A DNA stretch of 64,000 nt from Fodinibius saliphilus (GCF_005869845.1 NZ_VAWF01000002.1:310001-374000); one strand, 5' to 3'. Shown: positions 9,020-18,327, counted from the stretch's first letter. Numbers and translations are program-made. The notes: generated by a model from the letters alone, not told the origin.

Positions 9020-9844
9020 TTAATTTTTCTTTTCTGCATAAAGAGTGATCGAAAAAATACCTGTCCCGGACTCTTCAAAGTTCGTTTTCTCTTTTTTACT
9101 TAGGTATTTTTCCAAAATTTCATCTGGAAGTTGAATTCTCTTTTCTTTCTGTATTTTGAGGTTAGTAAATCCGGCATTTCGCACAATTTCCAAATATTCT
9201 TTTTTGTTGATAGCTCCCGCAACACAACCGGCATACATCTCAGCATCTTCTTTGAGACTTTTAGGAAGCTGGCCAGCAAGAACTACATCTGAAATACTAA
9301 AATGTCCGCCCTTTTTCATAATACGATAGGTTTCGCCAAATGCCTTTAATTTATCAGGTACCAGGTTCATTACACAATTGCTAACTACTACATCAGCCAG
9401 TTCATCCTCCAAGGGCATATTTTCGATATCTCCCATTACAAATGATACATTCTCAAAACCCAACTTAAGGGCATTTTTACGAGCCTTTATTATCATTGGC
9501 TTTGTCATATCCAACCCGATAACCTTGCCGGTCTCACCTGCCTGCTGCCGGGCTACGAAACAATCGTTTCCGGCCCCAGATCCCAAGTCAACAACTGTAT
9601 CACCTTCATTGATATGAGCATATTCCGTGGGGAGTCCACAACCCAGCCCTAGGTCGGCCTCTTCACTATAACCTTCCATCTTTGAATAATCATCTGCAAA
9701 AACAGAATAGTCAACGGTATCACATCCACAAGATGTTCCGCAGCAAGAAGCTTGGTTTTCAGACTTCGACTGTTCACTAATAGCAGCATATTTCTGTTTT
9801 ACCGTTTCTTTAAGTTGATCGGACTTCTTTTTATCAGATGCCAT
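9020..9844 (-). CDS. arsM: Arsenite S-adenosylmethionine methyltransferase
   Basis: A 274-residue ArsM. The SAM-binding motif is VVDLGSGAG (84-92). Three cysteines sit where arsenite ligands do in characterised ArsM proteins: C69 in LGLGCGLP, C157 in SNCVMNL and C207 in YAGCVAGA; there is an extra N-terminal cluster C34, C35, C39, C41. It methylates As(III) in steps to methylated and possibly volatile species. The start is 2 bp after the arsR stop, so translation is probably coupled. SAM could come from metK, also in this window. Confidence 0.93.
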   Translation of the reverse strand: MASDKKKSDQLKETVKQKYAAISEQSKSENQASCCGTSCGCDTVDYSVFADDYSKMEGYSEEADLGLGCGLPTEYAHINEGDTVVDLGSGAGNDCFVARQQAGETGKVIGLDMTKPMIIKARKNALKLGFENVSFVMGDIENMPLEDELADVVVSNCVMNLVPDKLKAFGETYRIMKKGGHFSISDVVLAGQLPKSLKEDAEMYAGCVAGAINKKEYLEIVRNAGFTNLKIQKEKRIQLPDEILEKYLSKKEKTNFEESGTGIFSITLYAEKKN

Positions 9845-9846
9845 AA

Positions 9847-10182
9847 TCAGCAGCAGTTTTGAGTTGTTGACATGCTCAATTCTTGAGCAAATGCAGTAAT
9901 AGTATCATTGAATTCTTTCACGACTTCTTCATTCAGGCAATAACAGGTACGTACACCATCAACTTCACCTTTGATAATACCGGACTTTTTAAGCGCTTTT
10001 AGATGCTGAGAGATCGTCGACTGGGCTAAGGGCAACTCATCGGTAATATCCCCACAAATGCAGGTGGCACGTTCGGCAAGAAGCTGTAAAATAGCAATAC
10101 GCGCCGGATGCCCCAGGGCTTTTGCCAATTCAGCAAGCCGTTTTTGTTTGTGATCAAAAAGTTTTGCTTTGGTTATAGCCAT
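9847..10182 (-). CDS. arsR: ArsR-family arsenic-responsive repressor
   Basis: A 111-residue winged-helix repressor. The recognition helix region is LAQSTISQHLKALKKSGII (about 51-70). Candidate metalloid ligands are C41 and C43 (TCICGD), C80 and C82 in the wing, and the C-terminal pair C110/C111. It is the first gene of the operon and is preceded by an inverted repeat within 30 bp of its start. It should repress arsR-arsM-phosphoesterase-acr3 until As(III) or Sb(III) binds. Confidence 0.92.
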   Translation of the reverse strand: MAITKAKLFDHKQKRLAELAKALGHPARIAILQLLAERATCICGDITDELPLAQSTISQHLKALKKSGIIKGEVDGVRTCYCLNEEVVKEFNDTITAFAQELSMSTTQNCC

Positions 10183-10194
10183 AATATATCGTAT

Positions 10195-10210
10195 ATCGTA
10201 ATTTTACGAT
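10195..10210 (-). promoter_or_regulatory. Candidate ArsR operator
   Basis: ATCGTAA (10195-10201) and TTACGAT (10204-10210) are perfect 7-bp arms separated by 2 bp, 13 bp from the arsR start. A further overlapping ATATCGTAT at about 10186-10194 extends the motif. Position and symmetry fit autoregulation. Confidence 0.55.
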
Positions 10211-10464
10211 TAAAATAACCCATTTGTCTTTTCCAGACAAATTATATTTCATGTACAATGCTTTAGAAAGCCTATTAGTAAGGTGATCTCTTTCTTCTTG
10301 TTCTATCTTGCATCATATTATTGAAGGTATACTTGCCTTCAAAATTATCTATCAAATATAGAATCAGGGTTATATCTTCATTATGAATATGTTAAGTATA
10401 AATAAAAACCAGTACTATACTATAGAATTTGATACTCATAGCTTTACCAGTATTGCTTATCTAA

Positions 10465-10703
10465 GGAACAAAAGCATATGAAGGACCGCCAGGGACAGAT
10501 GAATCACTTCGGTATAATTATGTACTGCCACTGAAAACGGCAAATAGCTTAATACCAAGTGCGTTACGTCCTCATTCCCGGTGACCATCACCTAAAAACA
10601 AAAAAACAGTACCAAATTGCCAATAGACCTTGACCACTATCAAGAAATGAAAAAACACTTTGATCAGGAATTAACAAATATGCAATTTTTGTTGATTCCA
10701 TAA
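10465..10703 (+). pseudogene. Possible remnant of an unidentified protein gene
   Basis: Two short reading frames with protein-like composition follow each other in different phases: one open from 10465 to a TGA at 10582 (containing YEGPPGTDESLRYNYVLPLK), the other from 10617 to a TAA at 10701 (containing LPIDLDHYQEMKKHF). Neither has a good start, and the combination reads like a frameshifted gene. I do not recognise the family. The rest of the 10211-10838 spacer shows nothing else. Confidence 0.3.
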
Positions 10704-10838
10704 ATAGCTATTGCCTGATATACAATAACCATCCCTTTTAACTATTATCACCTCTTACTCTTTTCCATTCTATTTTCATAAAGAGTACGATTGTACTTAT
10801 CTTCAGCTAAAGTAACTTCTGGATAAACGATATGTTCC

Positions 10839-11042
10839 GTGATTGACTCCTACAAATTAGGCACTATTAGCGTTGAAATAACTGAAACCGATCATCCCGA
10901 AAAATTACAGGTCACCTGTAATGACGGTAACTATCGATCGGAATTCACTATTAATAAATACGAGTACAAGAACTACAAAAGACATATGAATCAACGTATA
11001 AAAAATGCCTATGACAGCCAGTACACTGATGAAGAAGAATAG
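10839..11042 (+). CDS. Small hypothetical protein (67 aa)
   Basis: A GTG-started frame of 67 codons, with an in-frame TAA only five codons upstream, so GTG at 10839 is the only standard start. The product is soluble, mixed beta/charged, with an acidic tail (YTDEEE); it has no signal peptide or membrane segment. The composition looks like a real protein rather than a chance frame, but I recognise no family. It is followed 81 bp later by the cytochrome gene. Confidence 0.5.
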   Translation: MIDSYKLGTISVEITETDHPEKLQVTCNDGNYRSEFTINKYEYKNYKRHMNQRIKNAYDSQYTDEEE

Positions 11043-11123
11043 GTAGTTCTTTATTTATTCCTTATTCCTGCTATATTAGTCAAATAAATAGAGAGATTAA
11101 TAATAGTTTTAGAGGGATTAGGG

Positions 11124-12113
11124 ATGAAGAAAGTAATTTATACGATACTATTTTTCATTATCATAATTTTAACCAGTGGAGTAAGTTACCTTTATATCGC
11201 CTTACCGGCGGTAGACCCACCACCCGAGATCACAGTTGAAGGCACACCTACACAAATTAAACGCGGTGAATACCTAGCTAAACATGTCTCTGTCTGCATC
11301 GACTGCCACTCTAATCGCGACTGGAGTAAATTCTCCGGCCCAATCATACCCGGAACATACGGAAAGGGGGGAGATAAATTCTCTGAGGAAAATATGGGAG
11401 TCCCAGGTACATTCTATGCTCGCAATATTACTCCTCATAACCTAGGCAATTGGACTGATGGAGAAATATACCGAACCATTACAACCGGTGTAACCAAGGA
11501 AGGACGCCCCATGTTTCCGCTAATGCCCTATCCTGCATATTCAAGGATGGCCCCCAAAGATGTGAAAGCAATCATCGCTTATCTTCGCACTCTTGAACCT
11601 ATCGACTATAGCCCACCTCCTTCCGAGGCTAACTTTCCAATGAACTTAATACTGCGTACTATACCAAAGGAGGCCGAGCCAATAGAAAGGCCATCGCCTG
11701 AAAACCCTCTAGAATATGGAAAATATCTCACCTTAATTGCAGCCTGTGCCGACTGCCACACGCCTCAGCAACAAGGCCAAGATATTGAGGGAATGTATCT
11801 GGCCGGTGGTTTCGAATTTAATCTGCCCCAAGGTACTGTACGATCTGCAAATATCACTCAACATAAAAAAACCGGAATCGGCGGCTGGTCACAACAGGAG
11901 TTTATAGAGAGATTCAAGCAATATGATATACCTGCAGACTCTCTTCCTACAGTCAGCAACGAGCAATTTAATACTATTATGCCCTGGAAAATGTATGCAG
12001 GTATGGCCCAGGAAGATTTGGAAGCTATCTATAGGTATTTAAAAAGTGTTAAGGGTGTCGATAATAAAGTCACCGTTTTTACTCCTAATAAGAATCACAC
12101 AACTGGTGATTAA
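11124..12113 (+). CDS. Dihaem c-type cytochrome, membrane-anchored
   Basis: A 329-residue protein with an uncleaved-looking N-terminal helix (about 3-28) and two covalent haem sites: C58-x-x-C61-H62 (CIDCH) and C208-x-x-C211-H212 (CADCH). Each lies at the start of a cytochrome c domain with downstream Met candidates (RPMFPLMPYP; NTIMPWKMYAGM). The layout resembles the cytochrome subunits of periplasmic dehydrogenases. No dehydrogenase gene is adjacent, so its partner is unknown. It probably shuttles electrons in the periplasm, tethered to the inner membrane. Confidence 0.85.
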   Translation: MKKVIYTILFFIIIILTSGVSYLYIALPAVDPPPEITVEGTPTQIKRGEYLAKHVSVCIDCHSNRDWSKFSGPIIPGTYGKGGDKFSEENMGVPGTFYARNITPHNLGNWTDGEIYRTITTGVTKEGRPMFPLMPYPAYSRMAPKDVKAIIAYLRTLEPIDYSPPPSEANFPMNLILRTIPKEAEPIERPSPENPLEYGKYLTLIAACADCHTPQQQGQDIEGMYLAGGFEFNLPQGTVRSANITQHKKTGIGGWSQQEFIERFKQYDIPADSLPTVSNEQFNTIMPWKMYAGMAQEDLEAIYRYLKSVKGVDNKVTVFTPNKNHTTGD

Positions 12114-12355
12114 CACTCCTTATAACAACAGAAATATCGGAGTTCCAATAATATTCTCATTGATAAAAGATGAACTTATTTGTGAAAAAAATATGTAGCC
12201 AAGCCAAGATTAGGTGATAGCTTTAGCACTTATTATCCAATGCATTACTACACCGGAACTCCCTCGCCGAACGAGGCCTATACATCAACCTGTTTAACAA
12301 ATCCCTAATCGTAGTAAAGCTTTTCAAGCAAAACACTTTCCGGATTCTATTAACT

Positions 12356-12547
12356 CAACAGAAAAATACCTTACCTGACAAAGGTCAAGACATTGTAGCT
12401 TATTACACAAATGCCGGCAGCAATTCCTCACTAAATTTGACAAAGAAACTGCTTGAGATAAGCTACCAAAATATTTGAGATTTTGAATAAGGATTAGCCA
12501 GCTGGCATAATACAGGCTATGAGTTAAAAGGCGACAAAGTAAATTAA
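12356..12547 (+). pseudogene. Decayed rhodanese-domain gene (3' part)
   Basis: One frame ending at TAA 12545 still reads as the C-terminal half of a single-domain rhodanese: LPDKGQDIVAYYTNAG, then TKKLLEISYQNI, a TGA (12476), DFE, a TAA (12488), and GLASWHNTGYELKGDK. Family members have a catalytic Cys in the VAYC position; here it is Tyr. Two in-frame stops and the missing Cys make it non-functional. More remnants probably extend left to about 12265. A good terminator follows. Confidence 0.65.
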
Positions 12548-12566
12548 TGTTATAATTTTATCATTG

Positions 12567-12603
12567 AAGCCGCGGTGTGTTTACATCCTCGCGGCTTTTT
12601 TTA
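12567..12603 (+). terminator. Intrinsic terminator
   Basis: AGCCGCG (12568-12574) and CGCGGCT (12590-12596) form a perfect GC-rich stem with a 15-base loop, followed by a run of seven T. It once ended the rhodanese gene and now may end cytochrome transcripts before the decarboxylase gene. Confidence 0.8.
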
Positions 12604-12655
12604 TTTTGGGATACAGAAAAAGAGTCCGCTATCTAATTAGCCTATAACCCTATCA

Positions 12656-14092
12656 ATGAAGAAACAGATAAATCAGTTAGAATGCCTGGCACGAAAGCTG
12701 GAACCCTCCACAGAGCAACGAAAAAACCTTTTCGAAAAAGCTCAAAAATATGGACAAAACTTTCTGGATAACATTGGCGATCTCCCGGCCTACGAAGTTG
12801 ATGAAAATATGGGAAAAGGGGTTTATGACCTTCCTTTCGAAGATAGCCCAAAAGAGTTAGATACAATCTTGACGCTATTAAAATCTGAGGTAGATCGCTC
12901 GGGACTTAACCCTGCTTCCGGAAAACATGCCGGCTATATTCCGGGCGGAGGTGTATATCCCTCAGCCGTTGCCGATTACCTGGCAGCAGTAACAAACAGG
13001 TATGCCGGAGTATTCTTTTCATCTCCCGGGGCTGTACGTATTGAAAATATGTGTATCCGGTGGATGTGCGACCTCATTGGCTATCCCGATGGAGCATCAG
13101 GAAATTTAACTTCAGGTGGCTCACTTGCTAACCTCATTGGGCTTGTTGTAGCAAGGGATGAAGCTGATATTAAGGCATCAAACTTTAGTCGAGCCGTTAT
13201 CTATACCACCCGCCAAGTACATCACTGTGTTATCAAAGCTATCAATTTTGCGGGGCTTCGTGAAGCAAAGGTACGTACTATTCCCATGGACAACCGCTAC
13301 CGGATGAATGCCAAAGAGCTTAATAAACAGATAGAATCAGATAAAAATGAGGGATTGATCCCCCTGACGATATTTGCCTCAGCTGGCACAACCGACCTTG
13401 GAGCAGTAGATCCGCTTGACAAAATAGGCGATATTGCAGACAAACATGACCTTTGGTTTCATGTCGATGCCGCCTATGGGGGCTTCTTTCTACTAACTGA
13501 TCATGGACAAAAAGTAATGGACGGAATTACAAAATCTGACTCTGTTACCATAGATCCCCATAAAGGTCTGTTTTTACCTTATGGTTCGGGAGCATTGCTT
13601 GTTAAAGACGGACAACAGTTACATGACTCCCAACATATGACGGCCAACTATCTTCAAGATACCCTGAAAGCAACCGAAGAGACCTCACCAGCTGACCTTT
13701 CTCCCGAACTTTCTAAGCACTTTAGAGGCTTGCGTATGTGGCTTCCCCTACAACTATTTGGGGTTCAACCTTTCCGTGCAGCCCTAAATGAAAAATTAAT
13801 GCTTAGCCGTTATTTCTACAGGGAAATACAAAAAATTGATAGTATAGAAGTCGGGCCCGAACCTGAATTATCCGTACTGTTCTTTCGATATCTACCTGAT
13901 AACGGAGATGCCAACACCTTTAATAAGAAACTTACGAATGAAATCCATGACGATGGCAGAGTGTTTTTGTCTTCCACACATATAGATGGGACAGTTTACC
14001 TGCGACTAGCGGTTCTTAACTTCCGCACACATCTGGATGAGATCGAGCTGATGATAAATGTATTAAAAGAGAAAATAGAACTGATACAATAG
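12656..14092 (+). CDS. Group II PLP-dependent amino-acid decarboxylase (aromatic/glutamate-type)
   Basis: A 478-residue enzyme of the pyridoxal-dependent decarboxylase family. It has the substrate-side GGGVYPSAVADY motif, GNLTSGGSLANLIG, VDAAYGG (Asp binds the pyridine N) and the PLP lysine in DPHKGLFLPYGSG. The order and length match aromatic-L-amino-acid decarboxylase/tyrosine decarboxylase relatives. It removes CO2 from an amino acid to give an amine; the exact substrate cannot be told from sequence. Cytoplasmic, single gene, converging with the cyclase gene 1 bp away. Confidence 0.85.
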   Translation: MKKQINQLECLARKLEPSTEQRKNLFEKAQKYGQNFLDNIGDLPAYEVDENMGKGVYDLPFEDSPKELDTILTLLKSEVDRSGLNPASGKHAGYIPGGGVYPSAVADYLAAVTNRYAGVFFSSPGAVRIENMCIRWMCDLIGYPDGASGNLTSGGSLANLIGLVVARDEADIKASNFSRAVIYTTRQVHHCVIKAINFAGLREAKVRTIPMDNRYRMNAKELNKQIESDKNEGLIPLTIFASAGTTDLGAVDPLDKIGDIADKHDLWFHVDAAYGGFFLLTDHGQKVMDGITKSDSVTIDPHKGLFLPYGSGALLVKDGQQLHDSQHMTANYLQDTLKATEETSPADLSPELSKHFRGLRMWLPLQLFGVQPFRAALNEKLMLSRYFYREIQKIDSIEVGPEPELSVLFFRYLPDNGDANTFNKKLTNEIHDDGRVFLSSTHIDGTVYLRLAVLNFRTHLDEIELMINVLKEKIELIQ

Positions 14093-14093
14093 C

Positions 14094-16079
14094 TTAGTCA
14101 GAAGTTTTCATTATACCATAATCCGGCCACTCTAAAGCACGAATAGAAGTATTAAGCCCAATTCTATTTATCAACTGTTTGTACCTTTGATCAGACCTTA
14201 GCGGTTCCCAAACAGGATCAACATTTATAAAAAGTGCTTTTCCAATCTTATCATCTATTGCTCGCTGAAGATGAAAAAAAGCCTCATCAAACTTTTGTAA
14301 CCCTACGTATATTTGTGCTACATCTACTGAGGTTATGTTGTAACGTCCTCCCGTGCTTCCAAGTTGTAGTACATCTAAAAAGTGGGTAGCTATTTCATCC
14401 ATTCCTTTCTTTGCAGCCACATACACAAGTTGAGGTATATTTTCCTGTTCTTGAGATACCAGGTTCTGATAAATATCAAATGTGTAATGTGCTTTTTCCT
14501 CATTCCCCATTGCCATATATGCCCAACCCTTACCGTCAATTGCCGGAAGAAAAGAAGCGTCGAGCTCTAAGGTATAGTCGAATTGTTGAATGGCCTGTTC
14601 ATACTTTTGAGCAAAATAAAAGGTCCTGCCCAACCCTACATTATACATTAAGCTTGCCGGCTTACATTGTAGCGCCAACTCCATCCACTTTATCGCCAAT
14701 TCAGATTTGCCAATCACATTGAGAAAAATCGCATATAGATAATAAGCACGATTATTATTCTCAATGTTTTCAAAACTTTTGGCAAAACTACGATTAGCTT
14801 CCGCAAAGTTATAGTTTAAAAAGAGTTCAATAAAACCGGTTACAGCATGGTACGGTATATTATCACTAAATGCCCGTACTTTCGAGATATATTGCTCTGC
14901 CTTTTCAAACGCTCGCTGAGCAGGGGTCTCTCCCATAATCCCCAAATAACAATTACATAATGCCAGATCAATATATGCCTTCTCTAGATTTGGATCCTGT
15001 TCAATAGCAGCTTTAAATAATTCAATAGCTTTTTGAATTCCAGGAAGGGTAAACTTCTTCTCATAAAAGGTGCCTTCCAGGTAGGTTTTAAAAGCGTCCT
15101 GATCAACAACAGAAGAGGAAGCCTCAACGCCTATATTTTCCTTCTCCTTTGACTTCGGTTTAAACTTCTCTAAAATCTCATTCGAAATCATATCTTGGAT
15201 TTCAAAAATATTATCCAAGTGACCATCAAAAGTTTCCGACCAGAGGTGAAACCCCTGATCCGTCTCTATAAGCTGTGCCGTAACCCGAATCCTACCGTTA
15301 AATTTACGTACGCTTCCTTCGAGTACATGAGATACCGATAGCTGATCCCCAATTTGGCGGATATCTTCGTTGCGACCCTTATAGGCAAAAGCTGAGGTTC
15401 GAGATATAACATCGTAACTTTCAATCTGTGCTAACCCATTGATAATTTCCTCGGTAAGCCCATCACTAAAATGATCAAACTCCACTTCGCTACTCATATT
15501 TACAAAAGGAAGTACCGCAATTTTATTAGATAAGCTACCCGTTTTTTTCTCAATATCTCGAAGTGTTGGCACCTCAATACCATTATTACTTACAGCATAT
15601 AATGATAATGGCTGCCGTACATTTTTTAGCTGATAAGAACCTAACGCTTTTGTTTTAATTTCGGGATGATTTTTAATCTCTTCTTTTACCTTCTCAGATA
15701 TTATGATGCCTCCCGACGATGACAGTGATTCTAAACGGGATGCAATATTTACAGCATCTCCAAAAACCTCATTATCGTTATATGCAATGTCTCCCACATG
15801 AATTCCGATACGAAGAGGAAGACGAGGAGATTTCAGGTCATTCTGAATAGCAATACTACATTGTACTGCATTGCACACGCTGCTAAAAATCGTTAAGGCA
15901 CCATCTCCGAAGTAATGTAATACCTTGCCATCAAACTCATTTGCACGCTGCTCAAGTACCTCTCGATGTCTATTCAGTTGCTCGCTGGCTTTATTCTCAT
16001 CTTCTTGCATTAAGGCAGTATAACCAACTATATCAGTAAATATAACTGCTGCAAGTTGGCGAACCTTATTTGACCTCAT
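14094..16079 (-). CDS. Class III nucleotide cyclase domain fused to TolB-like domain and TPRs
   Basis: A 661-residue cytoplasmic protein. Residues 8-165 are a class III cyclase domain with metal Asp residues D16 (FTDIVGYT) and D59 (YFGDG), and the transition-state pair N111/R115 (GDAVNIASRL); K52 and D108 favour ATP as substrate. Residues about 185-300 resemble the adenylate-cyclase-associated TolB-like segment (IAVLPFVNMSS...GLTEEIINGLAQ). The rest is TPR repeats. All catalytic residues are present, so an active adenylate cyclase is likely. No membrane helix is seen. No cAMP receptor gene is in the window. Confidence 0.87.
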   Translation of the reverse strand: MRSNKVRQLAAVIFTDIVGYTALMQEDENKASEQLNRHREVLEQRANEFDGKVLHYFGDGALTIFSSVCNAVQCSIAIQNDLKSPRLPLRIGIHVGDIAYNDNEVFGDAVNIASRLESLSSSGGIIISEKVKEEIKNHPEIKTKALGSYQLKNVRQPLSLYAVSNNGIEVPTLRDIEKKTGSLSNKIAVLPFVNMSSEVEFDHFSDGLTEEIINGLAQIESYDVISRTSAFAYKGRNEDIRQIGDQLSVSHVLEGSVRKFNGRIRVTAQLIETDQGFHLWSETFDGHLDNIFEIQDMISNEILEKFKPKSKEKENIGVEASSSVVDQDAFKTYLEGTFYEKKFTLPGIQKAIELFKAAIEQDPNLEKAYIDLALCNCYLGIMGETPAQRAFEKAEQYISKVRAFSDNIPYHAVTGFIELFLNYNFAEANRSFAKSFENIENNNRAYYLYAIFLNVIGKSELAIKWMELALQCKPASLMYNVGLGRTFYFAQKYEQAIQQFDYTLELDASFLPAIDGKGWAYMAMGNEEKAHYTFDIYQNLVSQEQENIPQLVYVAAKKGMDEIATHFLDVLQLGSTGGRYNITSVDVAQIYVGLQKFDEAFFHLQRAIDDKIGKALFINVDPVWEPLRSDQRYKQLINRIGLNTSIRALEWPDYGIMKTSD

Positions 16080-16213
16080 AGCAACTATTTAAACTTAAGA
16101 CTAGTGTACTACTGTATTTATCTTTTCATTTATGAAGAATAAAAAGATAACTAATGCTGGATAGAAATGTTGATCAGTCCATATTAAGAAAAATTAATAC
16201 GCCTATTCTTCTT

Positions 16214-16825
16214 TTAAGCAGTAAGCCAATTAAGAATAGTATCCAATATGATGCCTTTTCGACCGGTATTAACACTACCATTGCCAGAATACATACTTCC
16301 CTCAAATAGCGACTGGTTAATCGTATCTGAAAGAACAGGGTAGTAGCAGAGTGAAAAAATATTTAACAGCAGGTTATGAGCATCTACCGAGGCAATCTGA
16401 TAATCTGAAGCTGCCTCTTCGAGTTCTTGCTCAAAGTTTTCTAACTCTAATTTCACCTGTTCATCAAAAATAGGTTTCAGCCATGAAGGCTTACGACTGC
16501 TCTCTGTTATCACAAAAGTAAGCACTTCCGGGTTAGCTTTTGCTTGATTTAAACAAGCCTCAACGAGGTCCTCAATCTTTTTAAACAACGGTAAGCTTTG
16601 ATCAAGCACCTCTCCCAATCCGCCAAAAATATCACGGATAGACTGCGTATATACGTGCTCAAATAGCTCTTTCTTGGTATGAAAATAGTAATGTATCATG
16701 GCCTTCGTAACACCAATCTGATCAGCAATTTTTTGTAATCTTGCCCCCTCGTAACCATGAGCAAAAAACTCATTGCGTGCGGCTTCAATAATTTCAGTAC
16801 GGGTGTCTACTGATTGTTCAGGCAT
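16214..16825 (-). CDS. TetR/AcrR-family transcriptional regulator
   Basis: A 203-residue regulator with an N-terminal TetR HTH (about 8-55, EGARLQKIADQIGVTKAMIHYYF then KKELFEHVY) and an unrecognised ligand-binding domain. A palindrome lies 5 bp before its start, suggesting self-repression. It is divergent from the nfeD-slipin pair, which may be its target; the cyclase gene 134 bp downstream on the same strand could be another. Confidence 0.87.
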   Translation of the reverse strand: MPEQSVDTRTEIIEAARNEFFAHGYEGARLQKIADQIGVTKAMIHYYFHTKKELFEHVYTQSIRDIFGGLGEVLDQSLPLFKKIEDLVEACLNQAKANPEVLTFVITESSRKPSWLKPIFDEQVKLELENFEQELEEAASDYQIASVDAHNLLLNIFSLCYYPVLSDTINQSLFEGSMYSGNGSVNTGRKGIILDTILNWLTA

Positions 16826-16830
16826 ATTAA

Positions 16831-16846
16831 AACTAATTGGTTAGTT
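16831..16846. promoter_or_regulatory. Candidate TetR-family operator
   Basis: AACTAA (16831-16836) and TTAGTT (16841-16846) form a palindrome with a 4-bp centre (TTGG), just upstream of the tetR start and in the divergent spacer before nfeD. Its size is typical of TetR-family operators. Confidence 0.5.
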
Positions 16847-16977
16847 AAAATTACTCAACCCAATATAGTAGAACTGTTTAACAGCAGCAACCCTCATAAA
16901 TTAAGAGTGCAATAAATTAGTTTAGAAATACTGCTTCTTACTGTTGTTTCAATCGGGCTTTTTCATAACATTGTTGT

Positions 16978-18288
16978 ATGAAGTATCTAATCATCATAGC
17001 GTCGTTACCCATATTAGTTTTAAGTAGTTTAACTGCTCAAGATACTCCTACGGTTAGCTCAGTAAACTCTGACCCTGTGGTAACAATGATATCTATTAAC
17101 GGTACGATATCTCCTACTACCACAAACTATATCAATAGAGGTATCCGCATTGCTAAAGAACAAGGAGCGGAGTGTCTCATTATTCAGCTGGACACGCCGG
17201 GCGGACTTTTGGAATCCACAAAAAATATTGTCCAAAGTTTTTTAGACTCGGACGACATGCCCATAGTAGTGTATGTAGCCCCAGAAGGAGCGAGAGCCGC
17301 CAGTGCCGGCACTTTTATTACAATGGCATCCCATATTGCGGTTATGGCTCCTACTACAACTATCGGTGCTGCCTCTCCAGTTCAAATGGGGGGAGGACAA
17401 AGTGATACGGTAATGCAGAAAAAAATATTTAACTACTCTGAAAGCTTTATTGAGAGCATTGCCAACAGGCGCAACCGTAATGCTGAATGGGCTCGTTCGG
17501 CTGTACGAGATGGTAAATCTATTACTGCTGAAAAGGCTCTTGAAATCAATGTGATAGATTATATAACCGACAACAAAGATGAACTGCTCACCCTTATTGA
17601 TGAAGAAATAATAAACGGAGATACCCTACAAACCCAAAAAGCTACAATCAATAACGTTCCTCCCAATCTTGCTGAGAAGTTTTTGGGCTTCATCATACGT
17701 CCCGAGGTAATGCTTATTCTAACTATGATTGCTATTTATGGTATCATAGGGGAGGTTACAAATCCCGGGGCCATTGTACCCGGTGTTGCCGGAATTATTG
17801 CCCTCATCTTAGTACTCTATGCATCGGCAGCAATGCCAATAAATATTGCAGGATTCGCCCTAATCGGTTTGGCTATTATATTATTCATTGCAGAAGCATT
17901 TACCCCCACATTTGGAATACTAATTGCAGGAGGTGCCGTTTCTTTTTTCCTGGGGGCGCTCATGTTATTTCAAGACCTGCCCAAATCAATGGAGTTATCG
18001 TGGGCTTGGCTCATTCCGGCCACCATCTTAACAACGCTGTTCTTTTTATGGATCGTTACAGAAGGAATCCGGGTGCAATTCTCCAATAACCATACCGGTA
18101 AAGAATCAATGATAGGCAAACGTGCTGAGGTAGTGGATGATATTGATGATAGTACTGGAAGGATTTTTATACAAGGTGAATACTGGAATGCTAAAAGCAA
18201 ACACTCCATTACTAAGGGAGAAATATGTGAAATAAAAAATATTGAGGGGTTAACAATAACAGTTGAACCGATTTCTGAATCAGAATAA
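16978..18288 (+). CDS. NfeD-family membrane-bound ClpP-class serine protease (long form)
   Basis: A 436-residue protein: signal peptide, a ClpP-like protease domain with catalytic S109 (ARAASAGTF) and a Lys at 148/149 as expected for the Ser-Lys dyad of the PH1510-type protease, then four to five membrane helices (about 230-360) and a C-terminal OB-fold NfeD domain. The slipin gene follows after 39 bp, the conserved pairing in which the protease cleaves the stomatin-like partner. It likely takes part in membrane quality control or microdomain organisation. Confidence 0.9.
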   Translation: MKYLIIIASLPILVLSSLTAQDTPTVSSVNSDPVVTMISINGTISPTTTNYINRGIRIAKEQGAECLIIQLDTPGGLLESTKNIVQSFLDSDDMPIVVYVAPEGARAASAGTFITMASHIAVMAPTTTIGAASPVQMGGGQSDTVMQKKIFNYSESFIESIANRRNRNAEWARSAVRDGKSITAEKALEINVIDYITDNKDELLTLIDEEIINGDTLQTQKATINNVPPNLAEKFLGFIIRPEVMLILTMIAIYGIIGEVTNPGAIVPGVAGIIALILVLYASAAMPINIAGFALIGLAIILFIAEAFTPTFGILIAGGAVSFFLGALMLFQDLPKSMELSWAWLIPATILTTLFFLWIVTEGIRVQFSNNHTGKESMIGKRAEVVDDIDDSTGRIFIQGEYWNAKSKHSITKGEICEIKNIEGLTITVEPISESE

Positions 18289-18327
18289 GCTTTCTCAAAC
18301 TAACGACTTCAATTAAATGAGACTATT

